NCBI GenBank assembly: GCA_049522565.1
Contig: JBEKNT010000215.1
Location: forward strand, 1-11,334
From: JASHVB01 sp049522565
GTDB lineage: Bacteria > Pseudomonadota > Alphaproteobacteria > Acetobacterales > Acetobacteraceae
Reading direction: 5' to 3'
Length of the DNA stretch: 11,334 nt
Below, piece by piece: positions 1 to 6,524 of the stretch. Under the pieces are notes generated by a model, which searched no databases, had not been told where the DNA came from, and worked only from the letters and a program-made list of their open reading frames with translations. The translations under genes were made by a program, and so were the position numbers. Numbering within the stretch: the stretch's first letter is position 1; each line of letters starts with the position of its first letter.

Positions 1-14
1 GGAATCATCGTCTC

Positions 15-48
15 ATGTGTTTGACTTTTTTACACATCGTCCAGAGAC
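15..48. promoter_or_regulatory. Possible activator-binding dyad upstream of the sigma-54 promoter
   Basis: An interrupted inverted repeat is visible: ATGTGT (15-20) and ACACAT (32-37), with outer arms GTCTC (10-14) and GAGAC (44-48). Its centre lies about 85 bp upstream of the predicted transcription start. That is a normal distance for a bacterial enhancer-binding protein acting on sigma-54 polymerase. The role is inferred from position and symmetry only. The arms are short and the region is AT-rich, so chance is a real alternative. Confidence 0.3.
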
Positions 49-84
49 TATTCATACTATCTCTATATAACAATGAATTAGGTG

Positions 85-101
85 TTGGCACGAAGATTGC
101 T
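85..101 (+). promoter_or_regulatory. Sigma-54 (RpoN) -24/-12 promoter of the PEP-CTERM gene
   Basis: The sequence TTGGCACGAAGATTGCT matches the sigma-54 consensus YTGGCACG-N4-TTGCW at every defined base. The invariant GG (87-88) and GC (99-100) are separated by exactly 10 bases. Transcription would start near position 112 and run rightward into the PEP-CTERM gene at 365, giving a leader of about 253 nt. Sigma-54 promoters need an ATP-dependent activator. The PEP-CTERM literature describes an associated sigma-54-type regulator (PrsR with kinase PrsK), which fits, but no such gene lies in this window. Confidence 0.75.
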
Positions 102-111
102 TATCCAACGT

Positions 112-364
112 CCATGCGTGCGCCGGAAGATTCGCTCCGAAACCACCGGAGCGAGTCCGCCAGCGCAAGGTTTGGGGCGATCTCTTACTGTAAGGTAACG
201 CACGATTAACGAGTAATAGACGAAATAATTCTCGGTTTGGTTGCTGACGTTAATTTCGGCAATCAAAGCGGGAACGGCCTGGAGAAACGGCAGGGCATCA
301 GGGCTGCGGCCCCAACGGGAAAGGCACGAGAGCGCGCCGCGAGCAGCGGCACAGGAGACGATCA
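112..364 (+). other. Long 5' leader of the PEP-CTERM gene, with hairpin
   Basis: This 253-nt stretch has no convincing gene. Open frames crossing it are short or are extensions of shadow frames inside the PEP-CTERM gene. A hairpin at 129-157 has an 11-bp stem (129-139 with 147-157, one G-T pair) and a 7-base loop. It could stabilise the leader or affect its translation. A shorter self-complementary stretch, CTTACTGTAAG, lies near 185-195. I recognise no riboswitch family. The stretch ends in the AGGAG ribosome binding site (353-357), 7 bases before the ATG at 365. Confidence 0.45.
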
Positions 365-1180
365 ATGACTGCCAAGAAATGGCTATTCGGACTGCTGCTT
401 CTCCTTGCAACCTGGATGCCACCCTACTGGGGCGAGCAGGCCCGGGCGACCACCATGACGGCAACGGTAACCTGCTTCGCAGGTCCGTGCTTCAACGACG
501 CCGGGATTCGCACCAACTTCGTGGGCGTCCTGGGCTTCAACCGGTATGCGGTGCTGCCGTTCGTGTTCAGCGACGCCAACGCCTCGCTCGCGGGGACCGT
601 CGTCGTCGCCGACTTCCTGGTTGCCGGGTCCAACTTCATCTACCTGTACGGCTACGGTGTCGGCACGCAGAGCGTCGCCGGCGGCGGCTTCTTCCTCAGC
701 TCGGCCATCACGCAAAGTTACCTGACGGTGGGCGGGATCGGGACGTTTGGCGCGTTCAACATCGGCACCTGCAACGCGACCGGTGTTCTCGCGGGGGACG
801 GCGCCATCATGACGCCCTACGTCAACGGCTTCGCGATTGGTGGCGGCCGGGGCACCACGGCCTGCGCGCCGTTCGCACAGGCCTATGGACCGCAAGCCCA
901 GACGGTTGGCGGCCTGACCAACCTGACCGCCACCGACGTCATGCAATTCAACGGCATCGTCGGCGGTGGCGCCCAGATCACGCTGCCCTGGGGCGACGAC
1001 ATCCCCGACTCGGCCTTCACGCAGCTCAACAGCGACATCGACGGGGACTCGCCGTCCGCCGTCATCGCCGATCTCCAGTCGCTCGGCCTTACCCAACAGG
1101 TCCCGGAGCCGGCGGCGCTCGCGCTGTTCGGCAGCGGATTGCTGGGCCTGGGTGCGCTGCGCCGGGTGCGCCGGACCTGA
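365..1180 (+). CDS. PEP-CTERM sorting domain-containing secreted protein
   Basis: This 271-residue exported protein carries a C-terminal exosortase sorting signal. The ATG at 365 has AGGAG 7 bases upstream. Residues 1-28 form a signal peptide: a KK pair, a Leu-rich core, and probable cleavage after ARA. The last 26 residues hold VPEP at 246-249, a Gly/Leu/Ala transmembrane helix and the basic tail RRVRRT, which is the canonical PEP-CTERM arrangement. The mature part is Gly-, Ala- and Thr-rich with four cysteines (two near the N-terminus, one in GTCNATG, one in TTACAPF), so disulfides are possible. I recognise no enzymatic domain. By family knowledge it would be processed by an exosortase and retained at the surface or released into extracellular matrix. 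No exosortase gene is present here. A sigma-54 promoter lies upstream and a strong hairpin follows the stop, so it is probably monocistronic. The sorting domain is certain; the specific function is unknown. Confidence 0.9.
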   Translation: MTAKKWLFGLLLLLATWMPPYWGEQARATTMTATVTCFAGPCFNDAGIRTNFVGVLGFNRYAVLPFVFSDANASLAGTVVVADFLVAGSNFIYLYGYGVGTQSVAGGGFFLSSAITQSYLTVGGIGTFGAFNIGTCNATGVLAGDGAIMTPYVNGFAIGGGRGTTACAPFAQAYGPQAQTVGGLTNLTATDVMQFNGIVGGGAQITLPWGDDIPDSAFTQLNSDIDGDSPSAVIADLQSLGLTQQVPEPAALALFGSGLLGLGALRRVRRT

Positions 1181-1200
1181 CGAGACCCGCCCGACCGGCC

Positions 1201-1231
1201 AGCCACCCCGCCGTTCCCCGGCGGGGTGGCT
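1201..1231 (+). terminator. Strong hairpin after the PEP-CTERM gene
   Basis: A perfect 13-bp stem (1201-1213 pairs with 1219-1231) with a 5-base loop TTCCC starts 20 bases after the PEP-CTERM stop. Only TT follows the stem, so it lacks a proper U-tract. Termination or 3'-end stabilisation is inferred from position and stem strength. Confidence 0.6.
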
Positions 1232-1420
1232 TAGCCGCGCGACCGGCGTAGGGATTGTGGCCCCACCGGAGGGTGACGCAGCCGTCAACGCATTGCAGAA
1301 AACGCGTCCGGACTGGTGCGCTGTGCGCCCCTGCCACCGCGGTCGTGCTTCGCGTTGGCCAAGCGGCGCTGCCGGCGGATACAAGCCGTGCGCAGTTCCA
1401 TCGGTGGAGGCACAGGCACG

Positions 1421-1900
1421 ATGTCAGGCACGGCATCAAGGGGATCGGTCGAGCGCGTGCGCGCCGCGCTGGCAGCGGCGGGGCATCCCGACACCATCAC
1501 GGCTTTCCCCGACGGCACCCGTACCGCCGCCGACGCGGCCGCCGCGGTCGGCTGCGACGTGGCGCAGATCGCCAAGTCGATCGTGTTCCGCGCCGGGGAA
1601 CGGGCGGCGGTGATCGTCACCTCCGGCGCCAACCGGGTGGACCCGGCGCGGGCCGGAGCGGCGCTCGGTGTGAAACTCGGCCGTGCCGATCCGGACTGGG
1701 TACGCTTGACCACAGGCTTCGCGGTCGGCGGGGTGGCGCCGGTCGGACACTTGACCCTACCGCTCATGCTGTTGGACGAGGACCTGCTGGTGCTCGATCC
1801 GGTCTGGGCCGCCGCTGGCTCGCCTCGCCACGTGTTCCGCACCACGGCCGCCGACCTGCTGCGCATGACCCGGGCATTGGTAGCGGCGGTGCGGATCTAG
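1421..1900 (+). CDS. YbaK/EbsC family aminoacyl-tRNA deacylase-like protein
   Basis: The 159-residue single-domain protein matches the YbaK/EbsC fold (COG2606), whose characterised members hydrolyse mischarged aminoacyl-tRNAs in trans. Visible family features are an N-terminal helix, the ADAAAAVGCDVAQIAKSIVF stretch (37-56) containing conserved Lys52, a beta-strand core (AAVIVTSGANRVD), and the loop TTGFAVGGVAPVGH (97-110) that corresponds to the family TGY-x2-GGVSP-x-G signature. The ATG at 1421 is preferred because GGAGG lies at 1406-1410 and homology begins just after it. An open frame upstream to 1316 adds 35 residues unlike the family. The gene converges on the methyltransferase and is separated from the PEP-CTERM gene by a hairpin and about 190 bases without visible features, so it is probably its own transcription unit. 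Substrate specificity (Cys-tRNAPro, Ala-tRNAPro or another) cannot be told from sequence alone. Confidence 0.88.
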   Translation: MSGTASRGSVERVRAALAAAGHPDTITAFPDGTRTAADAAAAVGCDVAQIAKSIVFRAGERAAVIVTSGANRVDPARAGAALGVKLGRADPDWVRLTTGFAVGGVAPVGHLTLPLMLLDEDLLVLDPVWAAAGSPRHVFRTTAADLLRMTRALVAAVRI

Positions 1901-1901
1901 G

Positions 1902-1933
1902 ACGGGGGTCCGCCTGTCGCTCGGCGTCCCCGT
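1902..1933. terminator. Imperfect hairpin between convergent genes
   Basis: ACGGGG (1902-1907) pairs with CCCCGT (1928-1933), with a further short CGCC/GGCG pairing inside. It lies in the 46-base gap between the convergent deacylase and methyltransferase stops, so it could end transcription from either side. There is no T-tract on either strand. Confidence 0.35.
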
Positions 1934-1946
1934 GCCTTCGCCCGCC

Positions 1947-2774
1947 CTACCGGCGCGTTGCCTGGAGCGAGAACGCCAGCGGCAACCACGGCCTGTCGGG
2001 CCAGCGCCATTGGCCCGTGCCGTCGTCCACCAATTGCTCGAACATGTGCCAGGTGACGGCGTCGTGCTCATGCAGCCAATCGAGCCTGAGCCCGGCCTTG
2101 ATCAGTCCGGTGACGACATCGCCCAGCGGATGGATCCAGGTGTGGGTGGTCGCATTCCGCACCGTCACGGTTTCGTCGATGTAGTCGTGCGCCTCCTCGA
2201 TCACCACGGCGTCGCGGGAGAAGTACGGGGCGAAGAAGCCGGGCCGTCCGTCGGACTGCGCTGCCGCGTCGTCGAACACCAGGGCGGCGGGATGCGCCTC
2301 GGCGAGGTAAAGTGTGCCGCCGGGCTTGAGGAAAAATGCGACGATCTCGGCCCATCGGACGATGTCCGGCAGCCAGGTGATGGCGCCCCAGGTGACGAAC
2401 ACCCGATCGAAACTTGCCGGCTCCGGGATCGCCTCGCAGGCATCGTAGAGGTCGGCTTGCACGAAGCGGGCCCGGTCCGCCAGGCCAAGCTCGGCGGCGA
2501 GCGCGCGGGCGACGTCGATGGCCGGGGCCGAGAAATCCAGCCCGACGACCGTCGCGCCGCGTTGCGCCAGGATCAGCGTGTCACGGCCGAAATGGCATTG
2601 CAGATGGAGGATGCGCTGACCGTCGACCGCACCAAGTTCGGCTTCCTCGATGGCGTTGAGGACGCCGTGGCCGGCCCGCAGGTCCTCCAGGTCGTAGCCG
2701 CGCGGACCGACATGCAGCGGAACCTTCTCGTCCCAATGCGCACGGTTGATGGAGCGCCAGTCGGGGTCGATCAT
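1947..2774 (-). CDS. Class I SAM-dependent methyltransferase
   Basis: The 275-residue protein has a Rossmann-type methyltransferase core. The SAM motif I region is LHLQCHFGRDTL (57-68). The acidic residue after strand beta2 is Asp80 in VVGLDFS. A motif with LKPGGTLYLAEAHP follows the central strands. The C-terminal part (THTWIHPLGDVVTGLIKAGLRLDWLHEHD, written here only as landmarks WIHPLG and GLRLDWLHEHD) is typical of a widespread bacterial subgroup of unknown substrate. The start is the ATG at 2774: the frame stays open upstream to 3614, but that part runs antisense through ftsH and the intergenic repeat. An SD-like GGGAGAGG lies about 10 bases upstream and is itself part of the palindromic repeat. 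It is downstream of ftsH on the same strand across 206 bases of repeat DNA, so co-transcription is uncertain. Methyl acceptor unknown. Confidence 0.85.
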   Translation of the reverse strand: MIDPDWRSINRAHWDEKVPLHVGPRGYDLEDLRAGHGVLNAIEEAELGAVDGQRILHLQCHFGRDTLILAQRGATVVGLDFSAPAIDVARALAAELGLADRARFVQADLYDACEAIPEPASFDRVFVTWGAITWLPDIVRWAEIVAFFLKPGGTLYLAEAHPAALVFDDAAAQSDGRPGFFAPYFSRDAVVIEEAHDYIDETVTVRNATTHTWIHPLGDVVTGLIKAGLRLDWLHEHDAVTWHMFEQLVDDGTGQWRWPDRPWLPLAFSLQATRR

Positions 2775-2783
2775 GGTCAGCAA

Positions 2784-2975
2784 ACCTCTCCCGCCTGCGG
2801 CGGGAGAGGTCGCCGCACCCTGGCGCGCGGCGGGTGAGGGTGCCGCGTGCCGCACGCATCGTGAACCACGCCGAGCGATGGATTCATAGTGGGGCGCTCG
2901 CGGCATCCTCACCCGCCGCTTCGCGGCGCGTCGATCCGCTTCGCGGCTCAACCCCGCGCGCGGCGCGAGAGAGGT
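2784..2975. repeat. Palindromic intergenic repeat between ftsH and the methyltransferase gene
   Basis: Two nested kinds of symmetry are visible. A perfect hairpin has a 12-bp stem (2784-2795 with 2799-2810) and a 3-base loop. A longer inverted repeat pairs 2829-2847 with 2899-2917 (19 bp, one mismatch) across about 51 bases. The far end (around 2964-2975, GCGCGAGAGAGGT) again mirrors the ACCTCTC that opens the left arm. A 12-base direct repeat, CCGCTTCGCGGC, occurs at 2916 and 2937. This looks like a dispersed extragenic palindromic element (REP/MITE-like) that fills the whole gap between the genes. No coding capacity or transposase is seen. Confidence 0.65.
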
Positions 2976-2980
2976 TTTCT

Positions 2981-4906
2981 TTACCCCGGCTGCGGCGCCG
3001 GTGCCGGTCCGCCGGCGGGCGGCTGCGGCGCAGGACGCCCCGCACTCGGCACCGAGGCACGGCGGTTCTCCGGCGCCGGCTCGTCCACCACCTTGCGGAT
3101 CACCGGTTCGCCGCGGAGCACCGTGCGGATCTCGTCGCCGCTCAGCGTCTCGTGCTCCAGCAGCCCGCGCGCCAGCCGATGCAACTCCTCGATGTTCTCG
3201 GTCAGGATGCGCTTCGCCTTGGCATACGCCTTGTCGATGATGTCCTTGATCTCGGCATCGATATCCCGCGCCGTCGCCTCCGACACGTTCTTGGTCTGCG
3301 TCACCGAGTGCCCGAGGAACAGTTCCTGGCTGTTGTCGCCATAGGCGATCATACCGAGCTTGTCGCTCATGCCCCACTCGGTGATCATCCGGCGCGCCTG
3401 GTCGGTCGCCATCTTGATGTCGCCGGCGGCGCCGTTCGACACCTTGTCCGGGCCGAAGATGATCTCCTCCGCCGCGCGGCCGCCCATCGCCATGGTCAGT
3501 TCGGACAGCAGCTTGGACTTCGACTTCGAGTAGCGGTCGCCCTCCGGCAGGCTCATCACCAACCCCAGCGCCCGCCCGCGCGGGATGATCGTCGCCTTGT
3601 GCACCGGATCGCATTCCGGCTCATGCATGGCGCACAGCGCGTGGCCGCCCTCGTGATAGGCGGTCATCCGCTTCTCCGCTTCGGACATCACCAACGAGCG
3701 CCGCTCGGTGCCCATCATCACCTTGTCCTTGGCGGCCTCGAACTCGGCCATGGCGACGACGCGCTTGCCCAGCCGGGCGGCCAGCAGCGCACCCTCGTTC
3801 ACCAGGTTGGCGAGGTCGGCGCCGGAGAACCCCGGCGTCCCACGCGCAATCACCTTCGGATCGACATCGGATGCCAGCGGCACCTTGCGCATGTGCACCC
3901 GCAGGATCTTTTCGCGGCCGTTCACGTCGGGGTTCGGCACCACCACCTGGCGATCGAACCGCCCGGGCCGCAGCAGCGCCGGATCGAGCACGTCCGGCCG
4001 GTTGGTGGCGGCGATCAGGATGACGCCCTCGTTGGACTCGAACCCGTCCATCTCCACCAGCATCTGGTTCAGCGTTTGCTCGCGCTCGTCGTTGCCGCCA
4101 CCGAGGCCGGCACCACGATGCCGCCCCACCGCGTCGATTTCATCGATGAATATGATGCACGGCGCGTTCTTCTTCCCCTGCTCGAACATGTCGCGCACCC
4201 GCGACGCGCCGACACCCACGAACATTTCCACGAAGTCGGAACCCGAGATGGTGAAGAACGGCACGTTCGCCTCGCCGGCGATGGCGCGGGCCAGCAGGGT
4301 CTTGCCGGTGCCGGGCGGGCCGACCAGCAGCACGCCCTTGGGGATCTTGCCGCCCAACCGCTGGAATTTCTGCGGATCCTTGAGGAACTCGACGATCTCC
4401 TGGAGTTCGCCCTTGGCCTCGTCGATGCCGGCGACGTCGTCGAAGGTCACGCGTCCCTGTTTCTCGGTCAGCATGCGGGCGCGCGATTTGCCGAAGCCCA
4501 TGGCGCGGCCGCCCCCCGCCTGCATCTGGCGCATGAAGAACACCCAGACGCCGATCAGCAGCAGCATCGGGAACCAGGACAGCAGGTAATGCAGCAGCGG
4601 GTTGACGTCGGCATCCTCGGGCTTGGCGATCACCCGCACATTCTTGTCGGTGAGGGTCTTCACCAAGGACGGATCTTCCGGCGTGTAGGTCTGGAAGGTA
4701 CGGCCGTCGGTGAGTTGGCCGGACACCGTGCGGCCCTGGATCACCACGTCGCGCACACGGCCGGAGTTCACCTCCGAGATGAAGTCGGAATACGCGACCT
4801 GAGTGGCCGCGGTATGCGTCGTGCCTGGCTGAAACAGGTTGAACAGCACCACCAGCAGCAGTGCGATGATCACCCACAACGCCAGGTTCCGGCCAAAATT
4901 GCTCAT
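2981..4906 (-). CDS. ftsH: ATP-dependent zinc metalloprotease FtsH
   Basis: The 641-residue protein is a full-length FtsH, the hexameric inner-membrane AAA+ protease that extracts and degrades damaged membrane proteins and short-lived regulators. Order of parts: transmembrane helix 1 (about 8-25), a periplasmic domain (about 30-105), transmembrane helix 2 (about 106-124), and an AAA+ domain with Walker A GPPGTGKT (196-203), Walker B IIFIDEID (251-258) and the second region of homology ATNRPDVLDPALLRPGRFDR (300-319). The zinc protease domain follows with HEGGH (418-422) and the third ligand Asp496 in NGAAGD. The tail after about 610 is Pro/Ala-rich and variable in the family. The ATG at 4906 has GGAAG 5-6 bases upstream. 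tilS lies 119 bases upstream on the same strand, a pairing conserved in alphaproteobacteria. I see no convincing heat-shock promoter in the gap. Confidence 0.98.
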   Translation of the reverse strand: MSNFGRNLALWVIIALLLVVLFNLFQPGTTHTAATQVAYSDFISEVNSGRVRDVVIQGRTVSGQLTDGRTFQTYTPEDPSLVKTLTDKNVRVIAKPEDADVNPLLHYLLSWFPMLLLIGVWVFFMRQMQAGGGRAMGFGKSRARMLTEKQGRVTFDDVAGIDEAKGELQEIVEFLKDPQKFQRLGGKIPKGVLLVGPPGTGKTLLARAIAGEANVPFFTISGSDFVEMFVGVGASRVRDMFEQGKKNAPCIIFIDEIDAVGRHRGAGLGGGNDEREQTLNQMLVEMDGFESNEGVILIAATNRPDVLDPALLRPGRFDRQVVVPNPDVNGREKILRVHMRKVPLASDVDPKVIARGTPGFSGADLANLVNEGALLAARLGKRVVAMAEFEAAKDKVMMGTERRSLVMSEAEKRMTAYHEGGHALCAMHEPECDPVHKATIIPRGRALGLVMSLPEGDRYSKSKSKLLSELTMAMGGRAAEEIIFGPDKVSNGAAGDIKMATDQARRMITEWGMSDKLGMIAYGDNSQELFLGHSVTQTKNVSEATARDIDAEIKDIIDKAYAKAKRILTENIEELHRLARGLLEHETLSGDEIRTVLRGEPVIRKVVDEPAPENRRASVPSAGRPAPQPPAGGPAPAPQPG

Positions 4907-5025
4907 TGACTTCCGCTCACGTGATCAGGCCCGGATCGCCGCCCCGGGTCCTGGAACCGGTGCACCGCTGGCGCGAAACCTAGGGCAACATAGGGTGTCC
5001 GTCCCGCTACCGCATCCCCCATCGC

Positions 5026-6339
5026 TCAGCCCACGTTACCGCCGGGTTCCGGGACCGGCAGGAATGGCGCACCGGCCGCCGGGCGCCGCGGGCTGAACAC
5101 CACCGGCACGGCGTCGCAGGTGGCCCGGTCAGGATAGAGCAGATGCGGCACCGCCACCAGAGAATTGCCGCGGCGCAGCGCCGGCAGGGTTTGCAGGACG
5201 GCCGACGGCAGCCGCGACCAGCGGCGCAGGCGGGCGGCATCGGCGCCGAGCGCGCCGATGGTCGCGTCCTCCGGTGGCATGGCACGCTCTGCCAGTCGGA
5301 AGCGACCGTCCCAGACGGCGCCGGGCCGCGCGGCGACCACGGGCGCCATGGCCGCGGCCTCGCGCACCAGCAGCAGAGGTCCCTTGCCCGCTGCCTCGCG
5401 CACCAGCAGCAGCGGTCCCTTGCCTGCGGCCTCGCCCAACGGCAGCAACCCGTCGCCGAGGCGGCCGGCCGGCAGCAGGCGCACTCCGGCCAGGGTCGCC
5501 GGACGCGGCGCAGCGGCGAGCGCGGTGACGGCACGGGTTGGCGGCGGAAAGGCGGCGCCGGCGATCGTCTGGATCAGCGCCGCGAGGGCGGCCGCTTCGA
5601 TGGGCCCCGGCGACAGGAGCGCAAAACCCTCGGGGTGGATGGCGGCGCGTTCGGCCAGGATCTCGGCAATGGCTGCCTCCCGCGCCGCACGGGTGGTGCC
5701 GGCGGCGCGGGCGGCTTCGCACAGCGCCGCAATGGCGGGGCCGGTGCCGTCCGGATCGCCCAGGCCGGCGCGCAGGCGCGAGCGCAGGGCGCGTTGGTCA
5801 CGGTTCGACGGATCCTCGACCCAGGCAACCCCGGCAGCAAGCAGCGTGGCCCGCAGGCGCACCGGCGGAACCCCGAGCAAGGGCCGCAACAGGCGGAGTT
5901 CGGTTTGCTCGCTGAGTGCGGGCATGGCGGCGAGGCCGGCCGGGCCGCTGCCGCTCTGCCGCCGCATCAGTACGGTCTCGGCCTGGTCCGCGGCGTGGTG
6001 GCCCAGCAGGAGATGCAGGATGCCGTGCCCGGCGCAGGCGGCGCGCAGGGCGGCGTAGCGTGCGGCGCGCGCGCGCTCGGCGAGCGCGGGGCCGCGGTGC
6101 AGGCCGGCCAGGCGGAGGGTTCTGGCGGGGATGCCGCACCCGGCCAGGCGCTGCACGGTGAGCGCGGCCTCGGCGGCGGCTTCCGGCCGCAAGCCATGAT
6201 CGACCACCAGGGCGAGCAGCGACCCGCCCCGCGCGCGGGCCCAGGCATCGGCCAGGAGGGCGAGGGCCATGCTGTCGGCGCCCCCCGATACGCCCGCCGC
6301 CAGAAGCGGTGCCGGCTCGAACGGGCCGAGCGGTGCCAT
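5026..6339 (-). CDS. tilS: tRNA(Ile)-lysidine synthetase TilS
   Basis: TilS uses ATP and lysine to convert C34 of tRNA-Ile2 to lysidine, switching it from AUG to AUA decoding. From the ATG at 6339 (437 residues) the PP-loop SGGADS is at 18-23, VVDHGLR follows at 45-51, then LLGHHAADQAET (111-122) and the WVEDPSNRD segment (173-181), all diagnostic. The C-terminal third is Ala-rich and divergent, with a 12-residue tandem duplication near 304-328. The start is problematic. Residues typical of the alphaproteobacterial N-terminus (ITADEFVAR) precede this ATG in frame, but no in-frame ATG or GTG occurs between it and the 62-bp inverted repeat, and the ATG has no good ribosome binding site. A CTG at 6372 would add 11 residues and has GGGGGAG 8 bases upstream, supplied by the repeat. 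The true start is therefore either 6372 (CTG) or 6339. It lies downstream of cmk and upstream of ftsH. Confidence 0.93.
   Translation of the reverse strand: MAPLGPFEPAPLLAAGVSGGADSMALALLADAWARARGGSLLALVVDHGLRPEAAAEAALTVQRLAGCGIPARTLRLAGLHRGPALAERARAARYAALRAACAGHGILHLLLGHHAADQAETVLMRRQSGSGPAGLAAMPALSEQTELRLLRPLLGVPPVRLRATLLAAGVAWVEDPSNRDQRALRSRLRAGLGDPDGTGPAIAALCEAARAAGTTRAAREAAIAEILAERAAIHPEGFALLSPGPIEAAALAALIQTIAGAAFPPPTRAVTALAAAPRPATLAGVRLLPAGRLGDGLLPLGEAAGKGPLLLVREAAGKGPLLLVREAAAMAPVVAARPGAVWDGRFRLAERAMPPEDATIGALGADAARLRRWSRLPSAVLQTLPALRRGNSLVAVPHLLYPDRATCDAVPVVFSPRRPAAGAPFLPVPEPGGNVG
5357..5428 (-). repeat. 36-bp tandem duplication inside tilS
   Basis: Two adjacent 36-base units (5357-5392 and 5393-5428) differ at only a few positions, and a decayed third begins at 5429. 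In the protein this repeats the 12-residue unit LLLVREAAGKGP, in frame, in the C-terminal domain. It lengthens TilS without breaking it. Confidence 0.85.
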
Positions 6340-6377
6340 GCGGGCGACGAACTCATCGGCGGTGATGGGCAGAGGGA

Positions 6378-6524
6378 ATACTCCCCCTCCCCTTGAGGGC
6401 TTGGGGCGCGAAGCGGACCAAGGTTGGGGGGAGGGGTCGTGCAGGCGACGGCTGTGCGCTATCGACCCCTCCCCCCAACCTTGGTCCGCTTCGCGCCCCA
6501 AGCCCTCAAGGGGAGGGGGAGTAT
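6378..6524. repeat. Perfect 62-bp inverted repeat (palindromic element) between cmk and tilS
   Basis: Positions 6378-6439 are the exact reverse complement of 6463-6524 (62 of 62 bases), around a 23-base spacer (6440-6462). The symmetry ends cleanly at both outer edges. Because cmk and tilS are both read leftward through it, the mRNA would fold into an extremely stable hairpin. The right arm encodes the last residues of Cmk, the cmk stop lies in the spacer, and the left arm ends 6 bases before the possible CTG start of tilS. There is no transposase inside. Perfect arms suggest recent insertion, ongoing gene conversion or selection for the structure. The best guess is a MITE-like or dispersed extragenic palindrome. 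A role as an attenuator or terminator is possible but has no U-tract support. Confidence 0.95.

Noticed and set aside
15..209. Short open frame at the left edge (64 codons)
   Set aside because: It spans the sigma-54 promoter and leader, has no ribosome binding site and no recognisable sequence.
1232..1420. Promoter for the YbaK-like gene
   Set aside because: TTGGCC and TACAAG are present but 19 bases apart with weak matches. The stretch holds nothing else I can support.
2834..4909. Long plus-strand open frame opposite ftsH (about 690 codons)
   Set aside because: It is antisense to an unmistakable FtsH. High GC at the third codon position of ftsH keeps the opposite frame open, and the translation is His/Arg/Gln-rich with no domain.
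4907..5025. Heat-shock (sigma-32) promoter before ftsH
   Set aside because: CCCTATGT on the minus strand resembles a sigma-32 -10 element, but no CTTGAAA-like -35 lies at the right distance.
5143..6396. Plus-strand open frames opposite tilS
   Set aside because: These are shadows of TilS with a low-complexity Gly/Arg/Gln translation and no ribosome binding site.
6378..6524. Insertion sequence or intrinsic terminator
   Set aside because: There is no transposase coding capacity. The stem is far longer than a terminator and no T-tract follows on the minus strand.
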